NCBI RefSeq assembly: GCF_000017505.1
Contig: NC_009675.1
Span: 2,852,001 to 2,916,000, forward strand
DNA: 64,000 nucleotides
DNA from: Anaeromyxobacter sp. Fw109-5
GTDB taxonomy: Bacteria > Myxococcota > Myxococcia > Myxococcales > Anaeromyxobacteraceae
Direction: 5' to 3'
Shown here: positions 1-8,180 of the stretch, in pieces
Position numbering within the stretch: position 1 is the stretch's first letter
How the letters are laid out: every line of letters begins with the position of its first letter
Notes under the pieces: model-generated
Seen by the model: the letters and a program-made list of their open reading frames with translations, nothing else
Told to the model about the DNA's origin: nothing
Database searches by the model: none
Made by a program: the position numbers and the translations under genes

Positions 1-153
1 GAAGTACGGGCGGAGCTCGTTCGGGCGGTCGTAGGTGAAGCCGCGGAACGCCACCACCGCGCTGGGCTGCGCGAGCCCGACCCCGATGGTGGTGGTGCTG
101 CTGCCGCACGCGACGAGGGTCGCCGCGAGCGCGAGAGTTCCCAGCCGCCGCAT
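1..153 (-). CDS. Lipoprotein, N-terminal 51 residues only (cut by window edge)
   Basis: Only the N-terminus lies in the window. The protein opens MRRLGTLALAATLVACGSS, a short lipoprotein signal peptide: two arginines, a hydrophobic core and a lipobox ending at Cys16. After the cysteine comes a Ser/Thr-rich linker and then a region with no recognisable family. The ATG overlaps the TGA of the upstream lipoprotein gene by one base (TGATG), so the two are translationally coupled and probably belong to one operon of exported proteins. The function cannot be called from 51 residues. Confidence 0.75.
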   Translation of the reverse strand, partial: MRRLGTLALAATLVACGSSTTTIGVGLAQPSAVVAFRGFTYDRPNELRPYF

Positions 154-1460
154 CACCGCACCACCCCGAACCGCTCGTCCACGCGCGGCTCCGCAGTGCT
201 CCACGGCGCGTCGAGCGGCACGTCCAGCGGCGTGACGAATCCGTCCTCGAACGAGGACACGAACAGCCGGGCGGTCGCCCCGTCGTCGCGGACGGCGAGG
301 CCGAACGGCTTCCTGCCGAGCACGGGGATCCCCGTGCCCGGGTCGTGCCCGAAGACGCGCACGAGCGTCCCCGCGTCGTCGTCGTAGAGCCACAGGAGGC
401 CGTCGTCCGAGGCGGTCACGGCGACGACGTCGCCCATGCCGGGGCGCACGGGCAGCACCTTCACCTCGTTCGCCCCGAGCCCGACCTCGTGGAGGGCGGC
501 GAGCCGCGGCTCGACGCCCGCGCGACCCTCGACGAGGTCGAGCACCATGAGCACTCCCCCCACGTCGAACCCAGGCCGTCCGCCGATCGCGGCGGCGAGG
601 TCCACGTTGTAGAGGCGAGCCGCGACGAAGGCCCGGCGCGTGCGGCCCGGCTGCGGGTTCGAGAGCGCGATCCCGCGGAGCTCCAGGCCTCGCAGGTACT
701 GGGCGAGATCCACGCCGGACACCGTGCAGCCGTCCTCCGCCACGGGCGCGTCGATGCGGCAGTCGCCGGCGAGCTCCGCCCAGCGGAGCGGGGCCGGGGA
801 GCCGGTGTCGATCGAGGTGAAGTAGAGCCGATCGTTCACCTCGTCGTAGGCGAAGCTCCTCACGGGTCCCAGCCCGACGTCGCGGGTGCGTGACGCGCCG
901 GTCCGGAGGTCGAGCTCGACGATCTGGCCGCGGTTCTGCGGGGTGCGCAGGAAGGCCAGGTAGGCGCGCGCGCGCGACTCGTCGGCCGCCGTCGCCGGGT
1001 CGTCGCGGCGGCACACCGTCGTGACGCCGTACGGATCCTGGAAGCCGTCCTCCAGCGGGAGCCGGCAACCGCCGGAGCAGGAGAGCGCGCCGCCCGGGCC
1101 CACGGCGATGCGGTAGAGCGAGTTCCCCTCTCGCGCCGGCACGAGCGCGAGGGTCTCGGGGAGGCCGCAGGCGGCCGCGTCCGCCAGGGCCAGCTCACCG
1201 GCGAAGCTCGCGATGCGGACGCCCTGGCGCAGCGCGGCGGGAGTCGCCCCGACGTCGACGGCGATCACGCTGCCGCCGTCGTCGAGCCCGTAGGCGAGGT
1301 CGTAGTTCGAGGAGACGACGAGCATCTCCTGCCCCACGAACCCGAGCGCGATCGGGAACGTGAAGCGATCGAGCGGGGCCGGCTCGGCGGCGGGCGGTTC
1401 GCCGCAGGCCGCCAGCGCGACGGCGAGGGCGAGCATCGTGGATCGGAAGTGGACGGGCAC
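153..1460 (-). CDS. Lipoprotein, probable beta-propeller
   Basis: A 435-residue protein with a lipoprotein signal peptide (Arg6, hydrophobic stretch, lipobox LAAC with Cys19). The body has repeated beta-rich segments of the type IxxLxxRxGxxxR and VFGHDPGTG, as in YncE-like or NHL beta-propellers. This suggests a surface or periplasmic binding scaffold; no catalytic motif was seen. The GTG start at 1460 is preferred over the ATG at 1436 for two reasons. It gives a charged n-region, and a promoter TTGACC (1496-1501) - 17 bp - TACGGT (1473-1478) ends 12 bases before it. It is coupled to the downstream lipoprotein gene by a one-base overlap. The fold is inferred, not recognised from a named family. 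Confidence 0.7.
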   Translation of the reverse strand: MPVHFRSTMLALAVALAACGEPPAAEPAPLDRFTFPIALGFVGQEMLVVSSNYDLAYGLDDGGSVIAVDVGATPAALRQGVRIASFAGELALADAAACGLPETLALVPAREGNSLYRIAVGPGGALSCSGGCRLPLEDGFQDPYGVTTVCRRDDPATAADESRARAYLAFLRTPQNRGQIVELDLRTGASRTRDVGLGPVRSFAYDEVNDRLYFTSIDTGSPAPLRWAELAGDCRIDAPVAEDGCTVSGVDLAQYLRGLELRGIALSNPQPGRTRRAFVAARLYNVDLAAAIGGRPGFDVGGVLMVLDLVEGRAGVEPRLAALHEVGLGANEVKVLPVRPGMGDVVAVTASDDGLLWLYDDDAGTLVRVFGHDPGTGIPVLGRKPFGLAVRDDGATARLFVSSFEDGFVTPLDVPLDAPWSTAEPRVDERFGVVR

Positions 1461-1472
1461 GGGTGGTCGCGA

Positions 1473-1501
1473 ACCGTAGCCGCGGGTCAGGAGGCGGTCA
1501 A
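1473..1501 (-). promoter_or_regulatory. Predicted sigma70-type promoter of the lipoprotein operon
   Basis: Read on the minus strand: TTGACC, a 17-bp spacer, then TACGGT. Transcription would start about 1466, only a few bases before the GTG at 1460, so the mRNA would be nearly leaderless. Confidence 0.5.
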
Positions 1502-1519
1502 GGCAGCCGTCGCCCCCGC

Positions 1520-3613
1520 TCACGCTCGCGGCGCCGCCTCCGCCTGGATCTTGCGGAAGTCCGCGACGCCGGAGAACAGCGCCGCGACTCTCCGCATCAG
1601 CCCGAGGCGGTTGGCGCGCACCGCTGGTTCCTCCGCCATGACGAGCACGTCGTCGAAGAACCGCGCCACGGCGGGCTCGAGGGTGGCGACGTTCCGCAGG
1701 ACGCCCGGGTAGTCGCGCGTGCCGCGCAGCGCCGCGGCCTCGGACTCGACCCGCTCGAGCTCGGAGAGCAGGTGGCGCTCCGCCTCCTCGCGCAGGAGCT
1801 GCCGGTCGACGACCGCACCCGCCGTCTCCGACTTCTCCTGGATGTTCGCCACGCGCTTGAACGCCACCGCGAGCGGAACGAAGTCGGCGCGCGCCTTCAC
1901 CTCCGCGAGCGCCTCGAGCCGGCGCCGAGCGTCCACCACGTCGTCGAACCCGGCGCCGAGCACCGCCTCGACGAGGTCGGCGTCGAACTCCTCGCTCCAC
2001 TGCGCGCGGAGCCGGCCGCGGAGGAAGTCCAGCACCTGCTCGGCGACGACCGCGCGGTCGCTCGCGAGCCTCACGCCGCCGAGCGTGTCGAGCGTCTGCT
2101 CGATCGCGGCGGAGAGCGAGAGGTGGTACCCGCGGGCGAGCAGGAGGCGGAGGATGCCGATGGCGGCCCGGCGCAGGCCGAAGGGATCGGCCGCGCCGGT
2201 CGCCTTCTCCCCCACCCCGATGATGCCCACGAGCGAGTGGAGCCGGTCGGCGATCGCGACGAGGGCGCCCACGTCTCCGCGGGGCATCTCCTCCGAGGCG
2301 CCCACCGGCTTGTAGTGGTCCTCGATCGCCTCCGCGATCTCGGGCTTCAGCCCCTCGAGCCTGGCGTAGTGGCCGCCCATCACGCCCTGGAGCTCGGGGA
2401 ACTCGCCGACCATCCCGGTGGTGAGGTCCGTCTTCGCCAGCCGGGCCGCCTCGACCACGTCGGAGACGAGCTCCTCGCGCCCGATCGCGCGCGCGAGCGC
2501 GCTGCCGATGGCGACGATGCGGTCGGCGCGCGCGAGCTCGCTGCCCAGCCGCGCCTGGAAGGTGCGCCGCCCGAGATCCTCGATGCGATCGCGGAGCGGC
2601 CGCCGCTTGTCCTCGTCGAAGAAGAACCGCGCGTCCGCGAGGCGCGCCCGCAGGACGCGCTCGTAGCCGTGCCGCGCGACCCGGGGATCCTTGACGGGCG
2701 TCCCAGAGACCGCGACGAAGCGGTTCTTGAGCCGGCCCTTGCCGTCCACCAGCGCGAAGTAGCGCTGGTGGTTGCGCATCTCGGAGACGACCACCTCGGG
2801 AGGCAGGTCGAGGTTCGACTTCTCGAACTCGCCCGCCACGCCGGTGGGGTGCTCGACGAGGTAGAGCACCTGCTCGACGAGCGGCTCGTCGGGCCTCAGC
2901 TTCCCTCCCGCCGCCTTCGCCGCCTTCGCCAGCTCCTGCTCGAGGGCCGCGCGGCGCTCGACGGGGTCCACCAGGACCTTCGCGCGCCGGAGCTTCGCCA
3001 CGTAGTCGTCGGGCGTGCCCTTCAGCGCGATCGACCTGGGCGCGGCGAAGCGATGGCCGAACGTCACCGCGCCGGAGACGAGCTCTCCGTGGCGGACCTT
3101 GAGCGGCTTCCCGCCGTAGAGCGCGACCATCCAGCGGATCGGGCGGGCGAAGGTCACCTCGTCCCAGCGCGAGCGCATCGCCTTCTTGAACCGCAGCCCG
3201 CCCAGGAGCCGCTCGAGGAGCTCGGGCAGCACCTTCTCCGCCTTGCGGCCCTCCTCGATCCGGGTCACCGCCACGCGCTCGCCCTTCGGCGTCTGGGCGC
3301 GCTCGAGCTTCGAGACGTCCACGCCCTGGCTCTTCGCGAACCCGAGCGCCGCCTGGGTGGGGTTCCCGGAGGCGTCGAAGGCCTGCGCGACCGGCGGGCC
3401 GAGCGCCTCGGTCTTGGCGTCGGTCTGGCGCCTGGCGACGTCGCGCGCCCACACCGCGAGCCGGCGCGGCGTGCCGACCGCCTTCACCTCGCCGTGGGAG
3501 AGCCGCGCGGCGTCGAGCGCCCTCGCGAGGTCCTCCTGGAGCTGCTTCAGCGCCGGGGGCACGAAGCCCGCCGGGATCTCCTCCGCGCCGATCTCGAACA
3601 GAAGGTCCGCCAT
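1520..3613 (-). CDS. glyS: Glycyl-tRNA synthetase beta subunit
   Basis: The 697-residue product matches the length and layout of bacterial GlyS. It starts MADLLFEIGAEEIPAGF, has the family's N-terminal domain, the HD-like central part (around GMVGEFPELQG and GDPFGLRR-type motifs, here AADPFGLRRAA) and the C-terminal anticodon-binding DALR-like helices. With GlyQ it forms the alpha2beta2 enzyme that charges tRNA-Gly in the cytoplasm. It follows glyQ by 36 bp, the usual order, and is probably co-transcribed from the glyQ promoter. The start ATG agrees with the conserved N-terminus. Confidence 0.96.
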   Translation of the reverse strand: MADLLFEIGAEEIPAGFVPPALKQLQEDLARALDAARLSHGEVKAVGTPRRLAVWARDVARRQTDAKTEALGPPVAQAFDASGNPTQAALGFAKSQGVDVSKLERAQTPKGERVAVTRIEEGRKAEKVLPELLERLLGGLRFKKAMRSRWDEVTFARPIRWMVALYGGKPLKVRHGELVSGAVTFGHRFAAPRSIALKGTPDDYVAKLRRAKVLVDPVERRAALEQELAKAAKAAGGKLRPDEPLVEQVLYLVEHPTGVAGEFEKSNLDLPPEVVVSEMRNHQRYFALVDGKGRLKNRFVAVSGTPVKDPRVARHGYERVLRARLADARFFFDEDKRRPLRDRIEDLGRRTFQARLGSELARADRIVAIGSALARAIGREELVSDVVEAARLAKTDLTTGMVGEFPELQGVMGGHYARLEGLKPEIAEAIEDHYKPVGASEEMPRGDVGALVAIADRLHSLVGIIGVGEKATGAADPFGLRRAAIGILRLLLARGYHLSLSAAIEQTLDTLGGVRLASDRAVVAEQVLDFLRGRLRAQWSEEFDADLVEAVLGAGFDDVVDARRRLEALAEVKARADFVPLAVAFKRVANIQEKSETAGAVVDRQLLREEAERHLLSELERVESEAAALRGTRDYPGVLRNVATLEPAVARFFDDVLVMAEEPAVRANRLGLMRRVAALFSGVADFRKIQAEAAPRA

Positions 3614-3649
3614 GTGGGGTCTCTCGTGGGGAAGGGAAATGCCGGACCG

Positions 3650-4630
3650 TCAGGCCTGCCGCGCGCGGTCGTCCTGCGCGCGAGGCCGCTCACCCTGAGC
3701 CTGTCGAACGACGCGCGCCTCGCGCGCGACCCGCGCCGCCTCGACCGCCTTCTTCCGCTCCGCGGGCGGCAGCAGCGGGAACCCGAGCGCCTCGCGGGAG
3801 TCGAGGTAGCCCTTCGCGCACTCGTGGGCGAGCGCGCGGACCCGGCCGATGTACGCCGCACGCTCCGTCACGCTGATGGCGCCGCGCGCGTCGAGGTTGT
3901 TGAAGCTGTGCGAGCACTTCAGGCAGTAGTCGTAGGCCGGCAGCGGGAGCCCGGCCGCGAGGAGCCGCTTGCACTCCGCCTCGTAGGTGTCGAACAGCCC
4001 GAAGAGCATCTTCGGATCCGAGGCGCGGAACGAGTACTCGCTCATCTCCACCTCGTTCCGGTGGAAGACCTCGCGGTAGCGCACGCCCTTCACCCACTCC
4101 ACGTCGAACACGTTCTCGACGTCCTGCAGGTACATGGCGATGCGCTCGAGGCCGTAGGTGAGCTCCGCCGCGACCGGCTTCACCTCGAACCCGCCCGCCT
4201 GCTGGAAGTAGGTGTACTGGGTGATCTCCATCCCGTCGCACCACACCTCCCAGCCGAGGCCCCAGGCGCCGAGCGTCGGGCTCTCCCAGTCGTCCTCCAC
4301 GAAGCGGATGTCGTGCTCGAGGGGATCGATCCCGATCGCCTTCAGCGACCCGAGGTAGATCTCCTGCACGTCCGGGGGGTTGGGCTTCAGGATCACCTGG
4401 AACTGGTGGTGCTGGTACAGGCGGTTCGGGTTCTCGCCGAACCGGCCGTCCGCGGGGCGCCGCGAGGGCTCGACGTACGCCACGTTCCAGGGCTCGGGGC
4501 CGAGCACGCGCAGGAAGGTGGCCGGGTTCATCGTGCCGGCCCCGACCTCCTGATCGTACCCCTGGGCGAGGATGCAGTTGCGGCCCGCCCAGTAGGTCTG
4601 GAGCTTCAAGATGAGGTCCTGGAAGTACAC
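3650..4630 (-). CDS. glyQ: Glycyl-tRNA synthetase alpha subunit
   Basis: 326 residues. The conserved core contains [27 protein letters not shown]-type (here [12 protein letters not shown]), [15 protein letters not shown] and [12 protein letters not shown], so this is the catalytic class II alpha subunit. It pairs with glyS just downstream. Start is the GTG at 4630, preceded by a strong GAGGAGG (4638-4644) at 7-base spacing. The family is usually about 290-310 residues. Here the last 20 or so residues ([18 protein letters not shown]) are encoded by a dispersed repeat, 3689-3710, that has extended the C-terminus. Confidence 0.96.
   Translation of the reverse strand: MYFQDLILKLQTYWAGRNCILAQGYDQEVGAGTMNPATFLRVLGPEPWNVAYVEPSRRPADGRFGENPNRLYQHHQFQVILKPNPPDVQEIYLGSLKAIGIDPLEHDIRFVEDDWESPTLGAWGLGWEVWCDGMEITQYTYFQQAGGFEVKPVAAELTYGLERIAMYLQDVENVFDVEWVKGVRYREVFHRNEVEMSEYSFRASDPKMLFGLFDTYEAECKRLLAAGLPLPAYDYCLKCSHSFNNLDARGAISVTERAAYIGRVRALAHECAKGYLDSREALGFPLLPPAERKKAVEAARVAREARVVRQAQGERPRAQDDRARQA
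3689..3710. repeat. Dispersed repeat inside the 3' end of glyQ
   Basis: The core CTCACCCTGAGCCTGTCGAA resembles the widespread 'CCCTGAGCCTGTCGAAGG' type of dispersed repeat. It lies in frame near the glyQ stop codon and encodes the GERPRAQ-like tail, which is beyond the conserved synthetase core. Sequence shows the element; its family identity is from memory of such repeats. Confidence 0.5.
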
Positions 4631-4688
4631 GCGCGCGCCTCCTCGACCGGCGCGCGTCCGCGCGGCGGCCCCGTCTCCGGAGCGGGCG

Positions 4689-4718
4689 ACGGTAGGGCCG
4701 TAAGGGTGCGGATGTCAA
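4689..4718 (-). promoter_or_regulatory. glyQS promoter
   Basis: On the minus strand a perfect TTGACA (4713-4718), an 18-bp spacer and TACCGT (4689-4694). The start point would be near 4682, giving a leader of about 50 bases that carries the GAGGAGG ribosome site. The -35 box overlaps the stop codon of the upstream kinase gene (4715-4717), so glyQS transcription starts inside the preceding unit. Confidence 0.65.
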
Positions 4719-5665
4719 ACCGAAACATCGCCGGCTCGGGGGAGCCCGGCGACCGCGCCGAGGCGGGTGCAGACGCGCCCGGCGACGCGGTTCGCGAAGG
4801 CCACCGCCCGGTGGAGCTCGGCGCGCGGGATCCCCTCGACGCCCCCGCGGGCGACGATCGCGGCGAGCAGCCCGGCCACGAACGCGTCCCCCGCCCCCGT
4901 GGTGTCCACCACCTCCACCGGATCGGCCGGGACGAGGAAGCGCTCGTCGCCGCGCCGCACGAGCGCGCCTCGCTCCGCGAGCGTCACGCAGGCGAGAGGC
5001 ACCCCCAGCGACGCGAGCCGCGCCGCCGCCCGCTCCGGATCCGCCTCCCCGGTCACCACCTCGGCCTCGTCCGCCGACACCTTCACCAGGGTGCAGAGGG
5101 GGAGCACGTCCGCGCAGAGCCGGCGGAGCGCGCCGAGGTCGTCCCAGAGGTGCGCGCGCACGTTCGGGTCGAACGAGACGCACGTCCCCAGGGCGCGCGC
5201 GGCGGCGACCGCCTCGCGCAGCGCGGCCTGGGCCTCGGGGAGCACGTGCGCGGAGGAGCCCACGTGAAGCCACGCGGCGCGCGCGAGGAGCGCGCGGTCC
5301 ACGTCGCCGGGGTGCAGGAGCTTGTCCGCCGAGAAGCGGGCGTTCGGCGAGAAGAAGCTCCGCTCGCCGCGCTCGTCGAGCGCGACGAACCACATGCCAG
5401 TCGGCCGCTCGGCCGTGAGCCGGAACGCGCAGCGGACGCCCTCCGCCTCCAGCTTGCGGATGAGGAGCCGCCCGAACGGATCGTCGCCGAGCACGCCGCG
5501 GAAGGCGACGCGCGCGCCGAGCCGCGCGAGCCCCGTCGCGACGTTCGCCGGCGCACCGCCCGGGCAGGCCTCGAAGCGGTCGCAGTCCTCCAGGCGGCCG
5601 CGCCGGTCCGGCAGCAGGTCCACGAGGGCCTCGCCCAGGCAGACGACGTCCAGCTCCGCGCGCAT
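4715..5665 (-). CDS. PfkB-family sugar kinase, probable fructokinase
   Basis: 316 residues, ribokinase/PfkB fold. It begins MRAELDVVCLGEALVDLLP, has the substrate-side GGAPANVATGLARLG motif near residues 35-50, and the C-terminal signature DTTGAGDAFVAGLL with the catalytic Asp around residue 255. The family phosphorylates a sugar hydroxyl with ATP in the cytoplasm; the closest-looking subfamily is fructokinase, but the exact sugar cannot be fixed from sequence. The ATG lies 4 bases after the recO stop, so the two are probably translated from one mRNA. Confidence 0.85.
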   Translation of the reverse strand: MRAELDVVCLGEALVDLLPDRRGRLEDCDRFEACPGGAPANVATGLARLGARVAFRGVLGDDPFGRLLIRKLEAEGVRCAFRLTAERPTGMWFVALDERGERSFFSPNARFSADKLLHPGDVDRALLARAAWLHVGSSAHVLPEAQAALREAVAAARALGTCVSFDPNVRAHLWDDLGALRRLCADVLPLCTLVKVSADEAEVVTGEADPERAAARLASLGVPLACVTLAERGALVRRGDERFLVPADPVEVVDTTGAGDAFVAGLLAAIVARGGVEGIPRAELHRAVAFANRVAGRVCTRLGAVAGLPRAGDVSV

Positions 5666-5669
5666 GGCG

Positions 5670-6440
5670 TCAGTCCCCGAGCAGCGGCCCGACCTCGTCC
5701 AGGAACCGGCGCGCCGCCAGGCGCCGGCCCAGGTGGTGCTCGAGGAACGCCGCGAGGGCGTCGCGCGCCTCGCGCCCGACCGAGGGAGGGAGCGCGGCGG
5801 ACGCGCCGGCGAGCCCCTCCGCCTGGAGGCGCGCCAGGGCGGAGGCCGCGGCGATCGACACCCACGGCGCGCCGGGCGCGGCGGCGGGCGCGCACGGCGG
5901 GCAGAGCACCCCACCCTGCCCCGGATCGAAGCGCACGCGGCCCTCGGGGCCGAGCGCGCCGCCGCAGGCGACGCACGCGTCGACGCGCGGCATGAGCCCG
6001 GCGGCGCGCAGCGCCCCGAGCTCGAAGGCACGGAGCCCCTCCGGCCGCGCCGGCCCGGCGTCGAGCGCGCCGAGGTACTCGAGGAGCAGCGCCAGGAGCT
6101 CGGCGTGCGGCTCGTGATCGCGCACGAGCTCGCGCGAGAGCTCGGCCGCGTACCCCGCGCACGCGATGCGCGCGAGCTCGCCGCGGATCCCCCCGTGCGC
6201 GCGCAGGACGGAGACCGACTCCAGCCCGAGCATGTCCGAGCCGGGGCGCTCGCGGGCCTCCGCGACGAGCAGCGTGAACGGCTCGAGCGCACCGCCGAAG
6301 CGCCGTCGCGAGGCGCGCGCGCCGCGCGCGAAGCCCGACACCTTGCCCCGCTCGCGGGTGAGGAGCGTCACGACCCGGTCCGACTCGCCGTAGTCCACGG
6401 CGCGCAGGACGAGGCCGGTGAGCTTCAGGCGTTCGGTCAC
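5670..6440 (-). CDS. recO: DNA repair protein RecO
   Basis: 256 residues with the RecO OB-fold N-terminus (KLTGLVLRAVDYGESDRVVTL) and a zinc-finger-like pair CVACGG and CPPC around residues 150 and 180. RecO loads RecA onto SSB-coated single-stranded DNA with RecR in gap repair. The GTG start at 6440 has no ribosome site; instead a TACCGT (6447-6452) ends 6 bases upstream, so the message is probably leaderless. A PfkB kinase follows at 4 bases. Length is normal for the family. Confidence 0.92.
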   Translation of the reverse strand: MTERLKLTGLVLRAVDYGESDRVVTLLTRERGKVSGFARGARASRRRFGGALEPFTLLVAEARERPGSDMLGLESVSVLRAHGGIRGELARIACAGYAAELSRELVRDHEPHAELLALLLEYLGALDAGPARPEGLRAFELGALRAAGLMPRVDACVACGGALGPEGRVRFDPGQGGVLCPPCAPAAAPGAPWVSIAAASALARLQAEGLAGASAALPPSVGREARDALAAFLEHHLGRRLAARRFLDEVGPLLGD

Positions 6441-6495
6441 GCCGGGACGGTAGCCGCTCGCCGGGCCAGGCGCCAGGGCAGGCCGCCGGCGGCTC

Positions 6496-6924
6496 TCAAC
6501 GCAGCAGCGCGATCGCCGCCGCGAGGGCCGCCGCCAGCGCGGCCGCGATCGCCACCCACGCCGCCGCCGGCACCCCTCGCGCGGCGGCGCCGGCGCCCGG
6601 CTCGGAGGTCGCGGCGACCTCCTCGTAGCGGAGCACCACCTCGTTCGCGTCGAGGCCCACCGCGGTGGCGTAGCTGCGGAGATACCCGACGACGTACGCG
6701 CGCGGCGGCATCCGGGCCTCCTCGCCCGACTCGAGCGCCTCCACCACGCCCGGCGCGAGCTTCGTCGCGCGGGTCACCTCGTCGCGCGAGAGGCCGCGCA
6801 GCTCGCGCTCGCGCGTCAGCCACCGGGCGAACGCGGCGAGCCGCTCCTCGGGAGTGGCGCCCGGCTCGGGGGGCTCGCCGGCGAGCCCGGGGGGCGGGGC
6901 GGAAGGGTCGCGGGGCTCGGTCAC
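6496..6924 (-). CDS. RodZ-like HTH protein with one C-terminal membrane helix
   Basis: 142 residues. An XRE/HTH_25 domain spans about residues 28-95 (WLTRERELRGLSRDEV, then RMPPRAYVVGYLRSYA), as in the cytoplasmic part of RodZ, which binds MreB. It ends with a hydrophobic helix (about 118-140) and only two or three residues after it, so the periplasmic domain of classical RodZ is absent. The GTG start lies 3 bases after the stop of the PilF-like gene. In many gammaproteobacteria pilF is likewise followed by a rodZ-like gene, which supports both calls. Confidence 0.75.
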   Translation of the reverse strand: MTEPRDPSAPPPGLAGEPPEPGATPEERLAAFARWLTRERELRGLSRDEVTRATKLAPGVVEALESGEEARMPPRAYVVGYLRSYATAVGLDANEVVLRYEEVAATSEPGAGAAARGVPAAAWVAIAAALAAALAAAIALLR

Positions 6925-6927
6925 GGT

Positions 6928-7686
6928 TCACTCGACGAGCAGGGAGAGGCTGCGGCGGCACTCGTCGCCCTCCCCGCCTTGCGGGGCGAGCTCGGCGCAG
7001 CGCTCGAACGACTCGCGCGCGCCCGGGACGTCGCCGGCCCGCATCCGCGCGAGGCCGAGCTGGAGGTGCGCGTCCGGGACCTTCTCGCAGCTCCGCGCGT
7101 AGGCGGCGAGCTCGGTGATGCCCTCGGCCATCTTCCCCTCGTCGAGGAGGATGCGCCCGAGCTCGCGGCGCCCCTTGCAGAAGGACGGCGCGAGGGAGAG
7201 GCAGGCGCGGAGCTCCGCGTGGCCCTCCTCCCGGCGCCCCATGCGCCACAGCGCCAGCCCCTTGTTGCAGCGGGCGACGTACGGCTCCCGGTACGTCATG
7301 TCGCCGAGGGCGAGGTCGAACTCGCGCAGCGCCTCCTCGTGCCGCCCGGTCCTGGCGAGGAGCTGCCCCAGGTCGTTGTGGGCCTCGGGGTACTCCGGCC
7401 GCAGCTCGAGCGCGCGGCGGTAGGCGCGCTCCGCCTCGTCGATCCGGGCGAAGGCGAAGTCGAGGACGAGGCCGCGGCCGCGGTGCGCCTCGGCGAGCCG
7501 TCCGTCGATGGCGAGCGCGGCGTCGTACTCGCGCAGCGCGTCGGGGGCGCGTCCGGCGCGGAACGCCTCCACGGCGAGGTCGTGGTGGATCTCGGCCGCG
7601 CGCCGCTCCTTCGCGCTCGGGCGGTGGGCGCAGCCGAGGGCGGCCGCGGCCACGAGGAGGAGCGTGCGGGCGATCGAGCGGGTCAT
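6928..7686 (-). CDS. TPR lipoprotein, PilF/Tgl-like pilotin candidate
   Basis: 252 residues. The signal peptide MTRSIARTLLLVAAAALGC ends in a lipobox with Cys19, and at least five or six TPR units follow (for example ALREYDAALAIDGRLAEAHR, AYRRALELRPEYPEAHNDLG). This is the build of PilF/Tgl, the outer-membrane lipoprotein that assembles the type IV pilus secretin. Support is the architecture and the next gene being RodZ-like, a known arrangement. Other TPR lipoproteins look similar, so the pilus role is an inference. Its ATG overlaps the upstream stop (TGATG). Confidence 0.6.
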   Translation of the reverse strand: MTRSIARTLLLVAAAALGCAHRPSAKERRAAEIHHDLAVEAFRAGRAPDALREYDAALAIDGRLAEAHRGRGLVLDFAFARIDEAERAYRRALELRPEYPEAHNDLGQLLARTGRHEEALREFDLALGDMTYREPYVARCNKGLALWRMGRREEGHAELRACLSLAPSFCKGRRELGRILLDEGKMAEGITELAAYARSCEKVPDAHLQLGLARMRAGDVPGARESFERCAELAPQGGEGDECRRSLSLLVE

Positions 7687-8168
7687 CAGAAGGAGGCGAG
7701 CAGGCGGGCGAGCCGGGCCGCGTCGGGAGCGGCGGCCGCACCCGGCGCGCCGGCCGCGGGGGCGGGGGCGGCGCCGGACGCGCGCGGCGGGGAGAAGAGC
7801 GGGACGCGGCGGAGCACCTGCTCCTGGGCCTCCGGCGCGAGGTTCCGGAAGTTCAGGTTGTCGAGCATGAACCCCATCGACTCGAGGAACTGCAGCCCCT
7901 CCACCTCGACCGCGCGGTACTCGTCGACGGTGGTGAGCTGTCGCCGGTCGGGCAGGTAGATCACGTTCTCGCCAGAGCGCGGGAGGTGAAGGACCGCGTA
8001 GATCGAGAACGAGCCGTTCGGGTTGCGCAGCCCGCAGAGGTGCCCCGAGACCGCCTGCGCGGGCTTGCCCGGGATGGAGACCTGCGGCTGGTTGATGCTC
8101 TCGACGATCGCGACGACCTGGTCGCGCGTCGTGTGCAGCCAGGTGAGGCTCGGCTCGGGGGTGAACAC
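7686..8168 (-). CDS. Conserved-looking protein of unknown function
   Basis: 160 residues, no signal peptide and no membrane segment. Residues 1-120 look globular (TTRDQVVAIVESINQPQVS, AVLHLPRSGENVIYLPDRRQ, FLESMGFMLDNLNFRNL); the rest is an Ala/Pro-rich low-complexity tail. No family was recognised. It is translated just before the PilF-like gene with a one-base stop/start overlap and follows a secreted protein by 12 bases, so it is part of the same cluster and may work with it, probably in the cytoplasm. Confidence 0.7.
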   Translation of the reverse strand: MFTPEPSLTWLHTTRDQVVAIVESINQPQVSIPGKPAQAVSGHLCGLRNPNGSFSIYAVLHLPRSGENVIYLPDRRQLTTVDEYRAVEVEGLQFLESMGFMLDNLNFRNLAPEAQEQVLRRVPLFSPPRASGAAPAPAAGAPGAAAAPDAARLARLLASF

Positions 8169-8180
8169 GCGGCCTCCGGT

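Noticed and set aside
1461-3452. Apparent extension of the 435-residue lipoprotein into a 1099-residue protein
   Set aside because: The extra N-terminal part is the shadow of glyS, and the signal peptide and promoter fix the start at 1460.
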